This document shows positions 25,149 through 34,650 of a stretch of DNA of 64,000 nucleotides, one piece after another. The position numbers and the translations under genes are program-made. The notes under the pieces were generated by a model. It was not told the DNA's origin. It did no database searches and worked only from the letters and a program-made list of their open reading frames with translations. Numbering within the stretch: position 1 is the first letter of the stretch; each line of letters starts with the position of its first letter. Location of the stretch: contig NZ_JBKGXS010000002.1 in the NCBI RefSeq assembly GCF_046546475.1, forward strand, positions 496,001-560,000, read 5' to 3'. Source of the DNA: Pseudonocardia phyllosphaerae. Its GTDB lineage: Bacteria > Actinomycetota > Actinomycetes > Mycobacteriales > Pseudonocardiaceae.

Positions 25149-26184
25149 CGCGGTCCTGCTCGCCGTACTGCTGCTCGCCCTGCTCACCGGCTGCTCGAGC
25201 GTGCCGGTGAGCAGGCCGCCGGTCCAGCCGCCGGTGGACCGGGCCGCGCTGGCCGGGGTGACGCTCGCCGTCGGCGACCAGAAGGGCGGCTCGCAGTCGC
25301 TGCTGCGCGCCGCCGGGCTGCTCGACGACCTGCCGTACCGGGTCCAGTGGCGGACGTTCACCTCCGGGCCGCCGCTGATCGAGGCGGCCCGCGCGGGCGC
25401 CATCGACGTCGGCGGCACCGGGAACACCCCGGTGATCTTCGCGGCGGCGGCGAAGGCCCGCGTGCAGATCGTCTCGGCCAACCGCGGCAACTCCGCGAGC
25501 GACGCGGTCCTGGTCCGCCCCGGCTCGCCGCTGCGCACGGCGGAGGACCTGCGCGGCAAGCGGATCGCCGTCGCGAAGGGCAGTTCGGCGCACGGCCAGC
25601 TGCTGTCCACGCTGCGCGCGGCCGGGATGACCCTCGACGACGTCGACGCCACCTTCCTCGCCCCCTCCGACGCCTACGCGGCCTGGCGGCAGGGCGACGT
25701 CGACGCCTGGGCGGTGTGGGACCCCTACACCTCCCAGGCCGTGCACGACGACCACGCCCGCGTGCTCGTCGACGGCACCCGCACCGCCAACGGATACGGC
25801 TTCCAGGTCGCCTCCAACGCCGCACTCGCCGACCCGGCCCGCAGCGCCGCCGTCGCCGACCTGCTGGCCCGGATCGCAGCCGCGCAGACCTACTCCGACA
25901 CCCACCGTGAGCAGCGGGCGAAGGTCTGGAGCGACGAGACGAAGCTGCCGCTCGCGGTGACCCGCGCGGCCGTCGCGAGCGGGGTGGACCTGCCCGTCCC
26001 GCTCGACGACGCCGTCGTCGCCTCCGAACAACAGCTCTCCGACTCCTTCACCGAGGCCGGCGTGATCCCCGGCCGGGCGGACTTCGGCGCGTTCGTCGAC
26101 CGCCGTTTCGAACCGACCACGCTGGCCGCCGCCCGCCGCGGTATCCCCGGCACACCCACCGACACCCGAGGAGGCGCCCGATGA
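25138..26184 (+). CDS. ssuA: ABC transporter substrate-binding lipoprotein, SsuA type, second set
   Basis: A 348-residue lipoprotein with lipobox LTGC and lipidated C19. Blocks such as GDQKGGSQSLLRAAG, IDVGGTGNTPVIFAAAAKA, RIAVAKGSSAHGQLLSTLRAAG and DAWAVWDPYTSQA are typical of aliphatic-sulfonate binding proteins. It starts inside the ATPase gene (11-base overlap) and ends overlapping ssuD. Confidence 0.92.
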   Translation: MRRSAVLLAVLLLALLTGCSSVPVSRPPVQPPVDRAALAGVTLAVGDQKGGSQSLLRAAGLLDDLPYRVQWRTFTSGPPLIEAARAGAIDVGGTGNTPVIFAAAAKARVQIVSANRGNSASDAVLVRPGSPLRTAEDLRGKRIAVAKGSSAHGQLLSTLRAAGMTLDDVDATFLAPSDAYAAWRQGDVDAWAVWDPYTSQAVHDDHARVLVDGTRTANGYGFQVASNAALADPARSAAVADLLARIAAAQTYSDTHREQRAKVWSDETKLPLAVTRAAVASGVDLPVPLDDAVVASEQQLSDSFTEAGVIPGRADFGAFVDRRFEPTTLAAARRGIPGTPTDTRGGAR

Positions 26185-27335
26185 CCGGGATCGTCCCGCA
26201 CTGGTTCCTGCCCACCTCCGGCGACGGCCGCACGATCGTCGCCCGCCGGCACGCCGACCGCGGCGAGGCAGGCGGCACCGCCCGCGACGCGAGCATCGAC
26301 TACCTCGCCCAGATCGCCCGCGCCGCGGAGTCGCTCGGCTTCCACGGCGTCCTGACGCCGACCGGCACGTTCTGCGAGGACGCCTGGCTGACCACCGCGG
26401 CGCTGCTGCGCGAGACCCGCACGCTGCGCTACCTGGTCGCGTTCCGCCCGGGCGTCCTGTCCCCCACGCTGGCCGCACAGATGGCGTCGACCTACCAGCG
26501 GATCTCCGGCGGCCGGCTGATGCTCAACATCGTCACCGGCGGCGACGACGTCGAGCAGCGCCGGTTCGGCGACCACGTCGGCCACGACGAGCGCTACGCC
26601 CGCACCGACGAGTTCCTCGACGTGCTGCGCGGCGCCTGGTCCGACGAGCCCTACGACTTCACCGGCGCCCACTACGACGTCACCGGCGCGACGACCCTGG
26701 CCGTCCCCGACCCCGTCCCGCCGGTCTACTTCGGAGGCTCCTCGGACGCGGCGCTGCCGGTCGCCGCCCGGCACGCCGACGTGTACCTGACCTGGGGCGA
26801 GCCGCCCGAGGCCGTCGCGGAGAAGATCGGACGCGTCCGCAAGCTCGCCGACGACCTGGGCCGCAGCCCGCGGTTCGGCATCCGGCTGCACGTGATCACC
26901 CGCGACACCGCCGACGAGGCGTGGGCCGAGGCCCAGCGGCTGCTCGACGCGCTCGACCCCGACGAGGTGCGCCGCGCCCAGGCGACACTGGCCGCCAGCC
27001 AGTCCGAGGGTCAGCGCCGGATGCGCGAGCTGCACGGCGGCGTGCACAGCGGCGCTGCCGCGGACCTGACGGTGTCACCCAACCTGTGGGCCGGCGTGGG
27101 CCTGGTCCGCGGCGGCGCCGGGACCGCGCTCGTCGGGTCGCACACCGAGGTCGCCGACCGGATCGCGGAGTACCACGAGCTGGGGATCGACGAGTTCGTG
27201 CTGTCCGGCTACCCGCACCTGGAGGAGGCGTACCGGTTCGGGGAGGGTGTGCTGCCGGAGCTGGCGCGGCGCGGGCTGCTGGCCGACCGTGACCTTCGTC
27301 GCGGCGAGACCGCCTCGCCCGCAACACGGGCGTAA
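26181..27335 (+). CDS. ssuD: FMNH2-dependent alkanesulfonate monooxygenase (SsuD-like), copy 2
   Basis: A 384-residue SsuD with C65 in FCEDAW, the block RFGIRLHVITRDTADEAW, and SGYPHLEEAYRFGEG. It is the terminal gene of the second SsuCBA operon and clearly desulfonates the imported compound to sulfite and aldehyde. It is highly similar to the solo copy at 6033-7202, which may differ in substrate range or regulation. Confidence 0.93.
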   Translation: MTGIVPHWFLPTSGDGRTIVARRHADRGEAGGTARDASIDYLAQIARAAESLGFHGVLTPTGTFCEDAWLTTAALLRETRTLRYLVAFRPGVLSPTLAAQMASTYQRISGGRLMLNIVTGGDDVEQRRFGDHVGHDERYARTDEFLDVLRGAWSDEPYDFTGAHYDVTGATTLAVPDPVPPVYFGGSSDAALPVAARHADVYLTWGEPPEAVAEKIGRVRKLADDLGRSPRFGIRLHVITRDTADEAWAEAQRLLDALDPDEVRRAQATLAASQSEGQRRMRELHGGVHSGAAADLTVSPNLWAGVGLVRGGAGTALVGSHTEVADRIAEYHELGIDEFVLSGYPHLEEAYRFGEGVLPELARRGLLADRDLRRGETASPATRA

Positions 27336-27564
27336 CCTGAGGGGACGTGCCGACCGCCCCGCCGCGGCGGCCGCGCCCTCGCGGTGCGGCCCGACCCGGC
27401 GGCCCGGTCTCCCCCGGCCGCCCCCGGAGCCACCGCTCCCGCCCGGCGGTCGGTCCCACCGCAGGGGCGCCGCGCGCCTCCCGGTGATTCGGCACGGACC
27501 ACCGACGCACTGCTGCGCCGCCCCGGGCGCAACCCGTCCGTGGCCGGCGCCGAGAGGAACACCG

Positions 27565-28449
27565 ATGCGCCTGCTGCGCGCCCTGACCCTGCTGGTGCCC
27601 GCGATCGTGCTCGCGGCCGGCTGTGCCGCACCCGGCGAGGCCCCGTCCGGCGGAGGCGGTGACGGGGCGAAGACGGTCCGGATCGGCGTCACCGACGGGT
27701 CCGAGCCGTACTGGACCGTGTTCAAGGACAAGGCCGCGGCCCAGGGCATCACCGTCGACCTGGTCAACTTCACCGACTACAACCAGCCGAACCCGGCGCT
27801 GGCGCAGGGCCAGCTGGACCTCAACGAGTTCCAGCACCTGCAGTACCTGGCGAACTACAACGTCAAGAACGACGACACCCTGGCCCCGGTCGGCGCCACC
27901 GCGGTCTATCCGCTGCCGCTGTACTCGGCCAAGCACCGCTCGCTCGCCGAGATCCCGCGCGGCGGGCAGATCGTCATCCCGAACGACGCGGTGAACCAGG
28001 CCCGCGCACTCAACGTGCTGCAGTCCGCCGGGCTGCTGAAGCTCACCGACGGCGGCACCACCGTGTCCACCCCGGCGCAGATCGACGCCGCCGCCTCGAA
28101 GGTCACCGTCACCCCGGTCGACGCCGCGCAGACCGCCACCAACCTGGCGAGCGCGGACGGCGCGATCGTGAACAACAACTTCGCGACCTCGGCGAACCTG
28201 TCCAAGCAGCAGGTCGTCTACCAGGAGGACCCGAACTCGGAGAAGGCGAAGCCCTACATCAACCTGTTCGTCGCGAAGGGCGACCGCAAGGACGACCCGG
28301 TGTTCGCGACCCTGGTGAAGATCTACCACGACCCGGCGGTGCTGGCCGCCGCGCGCAAGGACCTCGGCGACGGCGGCGTCGTCCGCGACAACTCCACGGC
28401 CGACCTGCAGCAGACGCTGACGACCATCGAGAAGCAGCTGCGGGGCTGA
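27565..28449 (+). CDS. metQ: NlpA/MetQ-type substrate-binding lipoprotein
   Basis: A 294-residue lipoprotein with lipobox LAAGC and lipidated C20. Family blocks are QGITVDLVNFTDYNQPNPALAQGQLDLNEFQHLQYL, given here only as landmarks from residue about 60 on, and IVIPNDAVNQARAL. MetQ binds methionine, and relatives bind other sulfur amino acids or their derivatives. The operon ends with a flavin monooxygenase, so the ligand may be a methionine-like or other organosulfur compound rather than methionine itself (inference). AGAGGAA precedes ATG 27565. Confidence 0.9.
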   Translation: MRLLRALTLLVPAIVLAAGCAAPGEAPSGGGGDGAKTVRIGVTDGSEPYWTVFKDKAAAQGITVDLVNFTDYNQPNPALAQGQLDLNEFQHLQYLANYNVKNDDTLAPVGATAVYPLPLYSAKHRSLAEIPRGGQIVIPNDAVNQARALNVLQSAGLLKLTDGGTTVSTPAQIDAAASKVTVTPVDAAQTATNLASADGAIVNNNFATSANLSKQQVVYQEDPNSEKAKPYINLFVAKGDRKDDPVFATLVKIYHDPAVLAAARKDLGDGGVVRDNSTADLQQTLTTIEKQLRG

Positions 28450-28451
28450 GC

Positions 28452-29570
28452 GTGACCGCGAGCGACACGACGGCGCCGGCGATCTCCTTCGCCGGCGCCA
28501 CCCGCACCTTCCCCGCCCGCCGTGGCGCGCCGGTCACCGCCGTCGACGACGTCACCCTCGACATCGCCGAGGGCGGCATCACCGGCGTCATCGGCTGGTC
28601 CGGGGCGGGCAAGTCCACCCTGGTCCGGCTGGTCAACGCCCTGGAGCTGCCGACGTCGGGCACCGTCACCGTGCGCGGGCGGGTCACCACCGAGCTGTCC
28701 GAGCGCGGGCTGGCCGAGCTGCGCCGCGAGGTCGGTATGATCTTCCAGCAGTTCGCGCTGATGAGCTCGCGCACGGTCGCAGGCAACGTCGGCTACCCGC
28801 TCGCGGTGGCCGGCTGGTCCCGCGAGGCCCGCCGCGCCCGGGTCGCCGAGCTGCTGGAGTTCGTCGGACTCGCCGACCTGGCGGGCCGCTACCCGGCGCG
28901 GCTGTCCGGCGGGCAGAAGCAGCGCGTCGGCATCGCCCGGGCGCTGGCGACGTCGCCGTCGATCCTGCTGGCCGACGAGGCGACCAGCGCGCTGGACCCG
29001 CAGACCACCCGCGAGGTCCTCGACCTGCTGCGGCGGGTCAACCGCGAGCTCGGCACCACCGTCGTCGTGATCACCCACGAGATGGAGGTCGTCGCCGACA
29101 TCTGCGACCGGGTCGTCGTCATGGAGGCCGGGCGGGTCATCGAGTCCGGCGACGTGCACGACGTGTTCGCCGCGCCGTCGCACCCGGCGACGCAGCGGTT
29201 CGTCCGCGGTGTCCTGCAGGACGTCCCCGCGCCGGACACCCTCGCGCGGCTGGCGAGCCGGCATCCCGGACGGCTGGTCACCGTGGCCGTCGGCGGGGCC
29301 GCCGAGGACGGCGACGACACCGCGCAGGACGCCGTCGCGCGGATCCCCGCCGCGCACGGTGTGCGCAGCACCGTGGTGCACGGCGGCATCCGCGAGCTCG
29401 GCGGCCGCCCGGTCGGCAGCCTGACCCTGTCCCTGACCGGCGACGACGACGCCGTCGCGGCCGCCGTCGCCGAGCTGTCGGCCGTCGCGCGGGTCACCGA
29501 CCCGCGGCAGCCGGACACGACGGCGGGCACCACCGCCACCCCGAGCACGAGCACGGAGCGCCCCGCATGA
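28452..29570 (+). CDS. metN: MetN-type ABC transporter ATPase
   Basis: A 372-residue ATPase with Walker A GWSGAGKST, signature LSGGQKQRVGIARAL and Walker B LLADEATSALDP. Residues after about 260 form the NIL domain that in MetN binds methionine and inhibits transport. A low-complexity Thr/Ala tail follows. The start GTG 28452 lies 2 bases after the metQ stop, and the end overlaps metI by ATGA. Confidence 0.93.
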   Translation: MTASDTTAPAISFAGATRTFPARRGAPVTAVDDVTLDIAEGGITGVIGWSGAGKSTLVRLVNALELPTSGTVTVRGRVTTELSERGLAELRREVGMIFQQFALMSSRTVAGNVGYPLAVAGWSREARRARVAELLEFVGLADLAGRYPARLSGGQKQRVGIARALATSPSILLADEATSALDPQTTREVLDLLRRVNRELGTTVVVITHEMEVVADICDRVVVMEAGRVIESGDVHDVFAAPSHPATQRFVRGVLQDVPAPDTLARLASRHPGRLVTVAVGGAAEDGDDTAQDAVARIPAAHGVRSTVVHGGIRELGGRPVGSLTLSLTGDDDAVAAAVAELSAVARVTDPRQPDTTAGTTATPSTSTERPA

Positions 29571-30229
29571 ACACCGACTGGTCCCAGCTGCAGCCGGTGC
29601 TCTGGCTGTCGCTGCTGCAGACCGCCTACATGGTCTTCTGGACGATGCTGCTCGCCGGCCTGCTCGGCCTGCTGCTCGGCGTCGCCCTGCACACCACCCG
29701 CGCCGGCGGCCTGTTCGCCAACCGTGGCGTCTTCACCGTGCTGAACGTGCTGGTCAACCTGGTGCGGCCGATCCCGTTCATCATCTTCATCACCGCCGTC
29801 GGGCCGGTGACGCTGCTGGTCATGGGCACCACGATCGGCACCCGCTCGGTGCTGTTCCCGATGGTCGCGATGGCGACGTTCGTGATCGGCCGGATCGTCG
29901 AGCAGAACCTGGTGTCGGTGGACCCGTCGGTGATCGAGGCGGCCCGGGCGATGGGCGCCGGGCGGTTCCGGATCGTGTGGAGCGTGCTCGTGCCGGAGGC
30001 GCTGGCGCCGTTGGTGCTGGGCTACACCTTCGTCTTCATCGCCGTCGTCGACATGTCGGCGATGGCCGGCTACGTCGGTGGCGGCGGCCTGGGCGACTTC
30101 GCCATCTCCTACGGCTACCAGCGCTTCGACTGGCCCGTGACGCTGGTGACGGTGGCGATCATCGTCGTGCTGGTGCAACTGGCGCAGCTGGCCGGGAACA
30201 CCCTGGCGCGGCGGGTGTTGCACCGATAG
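29567..30229 (+). CDS. metI: MetI-type ABC transporter permease
   Basis: A 220-residue permease with five hydrophobic helices. Diagnostic blocks are VRPIPFIIFITAVGPVT, EAARAMGAGRFRIVWSVLVPEA and YVGGGGLGDFAISYGYQRF. It completes a MetNIQ-type importer. Confidence 0.93.
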   Translation: MNTDWSQLQPVLWLSLLQTAYMVFWTMLLAGLLGLLLGVALHTTRAGGLFANRGVFTVLNVLVNLVRPIPFIIFITAVGPVTLLVMGTTIGTRSVLFPMVAMATFVIGRIVEQNLVSVDPSVIEAARAMGAGRFRIVWSVLVPEALAPLVLGYTFVFIAVVDMSAMAGYVGGGGLGDFAISYGYQRFDWPVTLVTVAIIVVLVQLAQLAGNTLARRVLHR

Positions 30230-30270
30230 AGACCGGTACGCACCGCACCTGCGAGTCGGAGGCCGCCCGT

Positions 30271-31620
30271 ATGCCGCGCAAGCAGATCCACCTCGCCGCG
30301 CACTTCCCCGGCGTCAACAACACCACGGTGTGGGCCGATCCGGCCTCGGGCAGCCACATCGAGTTCGACTCGTTCGCGCACTTCGCGCGCACGGCCGAAC
30401 GGGCGAAGTTCGACTTCCTGTTCCTGGCCGAGGGGCTGCGGCTGCGCGAGCACCGCGGGCGGATCTACGACCTCGACGTCATGGGCAGGCCGGACACGTT
30501 CACGATCCTCAACGCCCTGGCCGCGGTCACCGACCGGCTCGGCCTGGCCGGGACGATCAACTCGACGTTCACCGAGCCCTACGACGTCGCCCGCCAGTTC
30601 GCCTCGCTCGACCACCTCTCGGCCGGGCGGGCCGCCTGGAACGTGGTGACCTCGTGGGACGCGTTCACCGGCGAGAACTTCCGCCGCGGCGGGTTCCTGC
30701 CGAAGGACAAGCGGTACACCCGGGCCAAGGAGCACCTGGCCGCCGCGGCCGCGATCTGGGACTCGCGCACCGGCCCCGAGGACCGGGGCACGTTCGCCTA
30801 CTCCTCGGACCAGTTCGACGTCGCGGGGCGGTTCGCGCTGCCCCGCAGCCCACAGGGCCGGCCGGTGATCCTGCAGGCCGGGGACTCCGAGGAGGGCCGC
30901 GAGTTCGCCGCCGCCTCGGCGGACGCGATCTTCTCCCGGCACGCCGAGCCGGAGGCCGGGCGCGCGTTCACCGCCGACGTCAAGGGCCGCCTCGCCCGCT
31001 ACGGCCGCGGGTGGGACGACCTGAAGATCCTTCCCGCGGCGACGTTCGTGCTGGGCGACACCGACGCCGAGGCCGCCGAGCGCGCCGAGGTCGTCCGCGC
31101 CCAGCAGATCAGCCCGCAGACCGCGATCGTGTTCGCCGAGCAGCTGTGGAACACCGACCTGTCCGGCCACGACCCGGACGGGCCGCTGCCGGAGTTCGAC
31201 CCGGTCGAGGGCGAGCTGGTGTCACAGGGCCGGGCCAGCGTGCGGATGTACCGGGACCCGAAGGCCGACGCCGACCGGTGGCGCGCCGTGGCCGCGGAGA
31301 AGGGGCTGTCGCTGCGCGAGACGGTGATCGAGATGACCGGGCGGCACACGTTCGTCGGGAGCCCGGAGACCGTCGCCGCCGCGATCGACGACGCCGTGCA
31401 GACCGACGCCGCCGACGGCTACGTCCTCGTCCCGCACGTCACCCCCGGCGGGCTCGACGAGTTCGCCGACCGGGTGGTGCCGCTGCTGCAGGAGCGCGGC
31501 TCGTTCCGCACCGACTACGCCGGGACGACGCTGCGCGAGCACCTGGGCCTGCCCACCGTCGCCACGACGACCGACCCGACCGCCGCCGCGACCGCCGCCC
31601 CGGGCACCGCAGCCGGATAG
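30271..31620 (+). CDS. Flavin-dependent monooxygenase, NtaA/SnaA/DszA family
   Basis: A 449-residue LLM enzyme beginning MPRKQIHLAAHFPGVNNTTV, closely similar to the protein at 16870-18240. Landmarks are GTINSTFTEPYDVARQFASL, GRAAWNVVTSWDA, VILQAGDSEEGREFAA and the C-terminal LREHLGL. CGGAGG lies 9-15 bases upstream of the start. It is 41 bases downstream of metI, apparently in the same operon, which pairs a Met-type importer with an oxygenase. The likely role is oxidative sulfur release from the imported compound. Confidence 0.9.
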   Translation: MPRKQIHLAAHFPGVNNTTVWADPASGSHIEFDSFAHFARTAERAKFDFLFLAEGLRLREHRGRIYDLDVMGRPDTFTILNALAAVTDRLGLAGTINSTFTEPYDVARQFASLDHLSAGRAAWNVVTSWDAFTGENFRRGGFLPKDKRYTRAKEHLAAAAAIWDSRTGPEDRGTFAYSSDQFDVAGRFALPRSPQGRPVILQAGDSEEGREFAAASADAIFSRHAEPEAGRAFTADVKGRLARYGRGWDDLKILPAATFVLGDTDAEAAERAEVVRAQQISPQTAIVFAEQLWNTDLSGHDPDGPLPEFDPVEGELVSQGRASVRMYRDPKADADRWRAVAAEKGLSLRETVIEMTGRHTFVGSPETVAAAIDDAVQTDAADGYVLVPHVTPGGLDEFADRVVPLLQERGSFRTDYAGTTLREHLGLPTVATTTDPTAAATAAPGTAAG

Positions 31621-31692
31621 GGCGCCGCGCGCCGGTATCGTCGTCGCACCGGGTTCGACGACAGCCGGGGTTCGACGACGGCAGGGAGCGGC

Positions 31693-32133
31693 GTGCTGCA
31701 GATCGGTGAGGTGGCCACCCGGGTCGGGCTGTCGCTGCGGACCATCCGGCACTGGGACGAGCTGGGCCTGGTGACGCCGTCGGCGCGCAGCTCCGGTGGC
31801 TTCCGGCTCTACACCGACGCCGACGTCGACCGGCTCCGCTTCGTCAAGACGCTCAAGCCGCTGGACCTGGGGCTGGACCAGATCCGGGACCTGATGGGCC
31901 AGATCGACGCCGCCCGCGCCGAGCTCGACGCCGGCCGGACCGTCGACCAGGACGCCCGCAACCGGCTCGGGCTGTACCGGGCCGCCGCGGAGTCCCGGAT
32001 CGAGGCGCTGCACGCCCAGATCCAGGGCCTGGAGCTGCTGTCCCGCGAGCTGCGCACGCTGTGCGAGCCGCGCAAGGGCCCCGCACCGGCCGGCGACGGC
32101 ACCGCGGCGGCCGCACACGACGCCGAGCGCTGA
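31693..32133 (+). CDS. MerR family transcriptional regulator
   Basis: A 146-residue regulator with an N-terminal winged helix-turn-helix (IGEVATRVGLSLRTIRHWDELGLV, then GGFRLYTDADVDRLRFVKTLK) and a coiled-coil dimerisation helix at about 75-115. There are two cysteines or fewer in the effector region, so no metal site is obvious. It sits at the right end of the sulfur island in the same direction and may regulate it, but no operator was identified. Confidence 0.88.
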   Translation: MLQIGEVATRVGLSLRTIRHWDELGLVTPSARSSGGFRLYTDADVDRLRFVKTLKPLDLGLDQIRDLMGQIDAARAELDAGRTVDQDARNRLGLYRAAAESRIEALHAQIQGLELLSRELRTLCEPRKGPAPAGDGTAAAAHDAER

Positions 32134-32341
32134 TCCGACGGCGGAGCCGGGTTGTCCCCGGCGCCCCCGGCAGTTACGGTCGAGTCACCGGCAGTGGTGG
32201 AAACCCACGAATCTCGCTGTGCTACAGCGGAAACCGTGCCGCGAGCCCGAGCTACGGGCCCCAGGCCACGCCGACCCACAGACGAGATCCGTTCAATCAC
32301 GCAGCGGACCCCGCCGCCCTTCACGGCACGCGAGGTGGTCC

Positions 32342-33286
32342 ATGCCCATCCGAACCCCGTCGCCCACCGCAGCCCCGGCTGCGACCGCGACGATCCCCAC
32401 GACCCCCACGGCCACGGCTCCGGCCGTCGCCACCGGTCCGGTGCACACCGCGACCGGCCGGACCGCGACCGGCAAGACCGTCCCGGCGCCCCGCACCGCC
32501 CGCCGGGGCCCCGGCGCCTACGACGACCTGATCCCCCTGCTCGACCGGCTCGCCGCCCTCCCCGAGGGCGACCCGCACCGGGCCCGGCTGCGTGAGGAGG
32601 TCATCCGCGGGTTCCGCCCGCTGGTGCGCAACCTGTCCCGGCGCTACGCCGCCCCCGGGCCCGCCGGGGAGGACGTCGAGCAGGCCGGGATGGTCGGCCT
32701 GGTCAAGGCCGTCGACCGCTACGACCCGGCGTCGGCCACCGGCGGTCCGCTCGGCTACCTGATCCCGAGCATCCGCGGTGAGATGAAGCGCCACCTGCGC
32801 GACCAGACCTGGTCGGTGCGGGTGCCGCGCGACCTGAAGGAGCTGGCGGTCGCGGTGCGCCGCAAGGCCGACGAGCAGGTGCAGGAGCTCGGCCGCGCGC
32901 CGCGCCCGTCCGAGCTGGCCCGCGAGCTCGACGTCACGACCGGCGAGGTCGTCGACGCCCTCGGCGCGCTGGACTCGCACCACGCCCGCTCGCTCGACGC
33001 CGTCCCCGGCCCGGGCGACGGCACCGACGACGGCGACGCCACCCTCGGCGAGCGCATCGGCGACGACGACCCCGGGCTGGACATGGCCGCGCACCGCTCG
33101 GAGATGCACGCGGTCATCCGCGACCTCCCCGAGCGGGAGCGGGCGATCCTGATGATGCGGTTCTTCGGCGACCACACCCAGTCCAGCATCGCCGCGGAGA
33201 TGGGCATCTCGCAGATGCACGTCTCCCGGCTGCTCTCCCGCACCCTGGCCGGGCTGCGGGAGAAGCTCACCGCCACCGACGACTGA
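32342..33286 (+). CDS. RNA polymerase sigma factor, SigB/SigF/SigG type
   Basis: A 314-residue sigma-70 family factor of the stress/sporulation-like group. An Ala/Thr/Pro-rich N-terminal tail of about 55 residues precedes region 2 (RNLSRRYAAPGPAGEDVEQAGMVGL), region 3 (VPRDLKELAVAVRRKADEQVQELGRAPRPSELAREL) and region 4 (LPERERAILMMRFFGDHTQSSIAAEMGISQMHVSRLLSRTL); these are landmarks, the full motifs being longer in the genome. ATG 32342 follows GAGGTGG. The frame is open upstream to 32219 but that part lacks family character. No anti-sigma gene is adjacent. Confidence 0.9.
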   Translation: MPIRTPSPTAAPAATATIPTTPTATAPAVATGPVHTATGRTATGKTVPAPRTARRGPGAYDDLIPLLDRLAALPEGDPHRARLREEVIRGFRPLVRNLSRRYAAPGPAGEDVEQAGMVGLVKAVDRYDPASATGGPLGYLIPSIRGEMKRHLRDQTWSVRVPRDLKELAVAVRRKADEQVQELGRAPRPSELARELDVTTGEVVDALGALDSHHARSLDAVPGPGDGTDDGDATLGERIGDDDPGLDMAAHRSEMHAVIRDLPERERAILMMRFFGDHTQSSIAAEMGISQMHVSRLLSRTLAGLREKLTATDD

Positions 33287-33313
33287 GGCGAGGGGCCGGG
33301 CCGGGGCGCCGGG

Positions 33314-33892
33314 TCAGGCCGTCGCCCCGGCCTCCTTGACCGGGTGCCTGCCCTCGGCGAACTCCTCCACCAGCTTGGCGCAGAACGCGTCCAGGTCGTG
33401 CGGGTTGCGGCTGGTGACCAGGGCCTCGTCGCAGACGACCTCCTCGTCGACGACGGTGGCGCCGGCGTTGCGCAGGTCGGTGCGGATGCTCGGGAACGAC
33501 GTCAGCGTCCGGCCCGCGACGACGTCGGCCTCGATGAGCGTCCACGGGCCGTGGCAGATCGCGCCGATCGGCTTGCCGGCCGCGGCGAACGCCTGCACGA
33601 ACGCGACGGCGTTGGCGTCGGCGCGCAGGGTGTCGGGGTTGATCGTGCCGCCGGGCAGGACGAGTGCGTCGTAGTTGCGCGACGAGACCTCGCCGACCGA
33701 CTGGTCGACGTCGAAGATCTCGCCCTTGTCGATGTCGCCGTTCATGGCCTGGATGGGGTCGGTGCTCAGGGACACGACGTCCACCCGGGCACCGGCCTCG
33801 CGCAGGACGTCGCGCGGCTGGGTCAGCTCGACCTGCTCGACGCCGTTGGTGGCCAGGATCGCGACCGTGCGGCCCTCGAGTTCGTTCGCCAC
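33314..33892 (-). CDS. DJ-1/PfpI family protein (type 1 glutamine amidotransferase-like)
   Basis: A 192-residue flavodoxin-like protein with nucleophile-elbow C113-H114 in GAICHGPWTL and an acidic residue from the VEQVEL segment near residues 19-22 to complete the site. Members include stress proteases, glyoxalase III and deglycases; the specific activity is not evident. GTG 33892 follows GGGAGAA. It is convergent with the stress-type sigma factor gene, which fits a general-stress role (inference). Confidence 0.9.
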   Translation of the reverse strand: MANELEGRTVAILATNGVEQVELTQPRDVLREAGARVDVVSLSTDPIQAMNGDIDKGEIFDVDQSVGEVSSRNYDALVLPGGTINPDTLRADANAVAFVQAFAAAGKPIGAICHGPWTLIEADVVAGRTLTSFPSIRTDLRNAGATVVDEEVVCDEALVTSRNPHDLDAFCAKLVEEFAEGRHPVKEAGATA

Positions 33893-34001
33893 GTTCTTCT
33901 CCCGTCGTTCGTGGTGCCTGTCGTGCGTGATGACTGTCGTTCCGGGGCTTCCCGCTCCGGCGCGACCCATGCACGCACCCCGGGGCGGACGACCGGATCG
34001 C

Positions 34002-34580
34002 TCAGTCGACGGGCGCGGGCGGCGTGGCGACCGGGACGGTCGGCCCGGCGACGCCGGGGGCGCCGGTCGTGACGCGCAGGGCCGCCTCGGTGCAGGCGGC
34101 GGCGCGGACGGCGCCGGGCGCGTCCGGGCCGATCCGGTAGAGCTGCGGGCCGGGCAGCCGCGGGGACAGCAGGCGGGCGTCGTCGGTGACGGCGGCGAAG
34201 CCCTGCCCGCCCCACACCCAGACGGCGGCGTCGCCGGAGGTGCCCGCGCCACGGACCGGGGCGGTGATGTAGGTGAGCGCGCCGTCGGTGACGGCGTAGC
34301 GCTGCGGCGCCGGGCGGACACCGGCGCGCAGGCTCGCCGCGAGCGCGTCGAAGTCCGTGGGCCGGGCCGCAGGACACTGGCGCAGTGCCGCAACGGGATC
34401 GGTGGCCGCGAGGGTGCGGAACTCGGCCGTGGCGGTGTCCGGTGGCGGCTCGGAGTGCGCGGGCTCCGGATGCACCAGCGACCCGAGCCCGAACACCAGC
34501 GCGCCCAGCAGCGCACCGCCGGCGGCGAGGACGGCCACGCACCACGCCAGGGTCCGTAGGACGACCCCGGAACGGCTCAT
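34002..34580 (-). CDS. Hypothetical membrane-anchored or secreted protein
   Basis: A 192-residue protein with one hydrophobic segment at about residues 8-34, followed by a Pro/Glu-rich linker (HPEPAHSEPPPD) and a soluble domain of about 140 residues outside the membrane. The two cysteines at about C68 and C162 could form a disulfide. No family is recognised. It lies 70 bases downstream of the nitrile hydratase activator on the same strand but has its own spacer, so operon membership is doubtful. Confidence 0.75.
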   Translation of the reverse strand: MSRSGVVLRTLAWCVAVLAAGGALLGALVFGLGSLVHPEPAHSEPPPDTATAEFRTLAATDPVAALRQCPAARPTDFDALAASLRAGVRPAPQRYAVTDGALTYITAPVRGAGTSGDAAVWVWGGQGFAAVTDDARLLSPRLPGPQLYRIGPDAPGAVRAAACTEAALRVTTGAPGVAGPTVPVATPPAPVD

Positions 34581-34650
34581 CGTTCCAACGTAGCCGCGTC
34601 CGGCATGATCCCGCCGGGTCGTTAACCGGATGGACCCCTGGCGCGCGGAC

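Noticed and set aside
27483..27564. Cys-Cys containing N-terminal extension or leader upstream of metQ (VIRHGPPTHCC)
   Set aside because: It is in frame with metQ with no stop and lacks the R-H-x-D-L pattern. The lipoprotein start at 27565 with its own ribosome site is far better.
27336..27564. A SAM riboswitch ahead of the MetNIQ-type operon
   Set aside because: I could not find the expected conserved helices by eye. A covariance-model search would decide.
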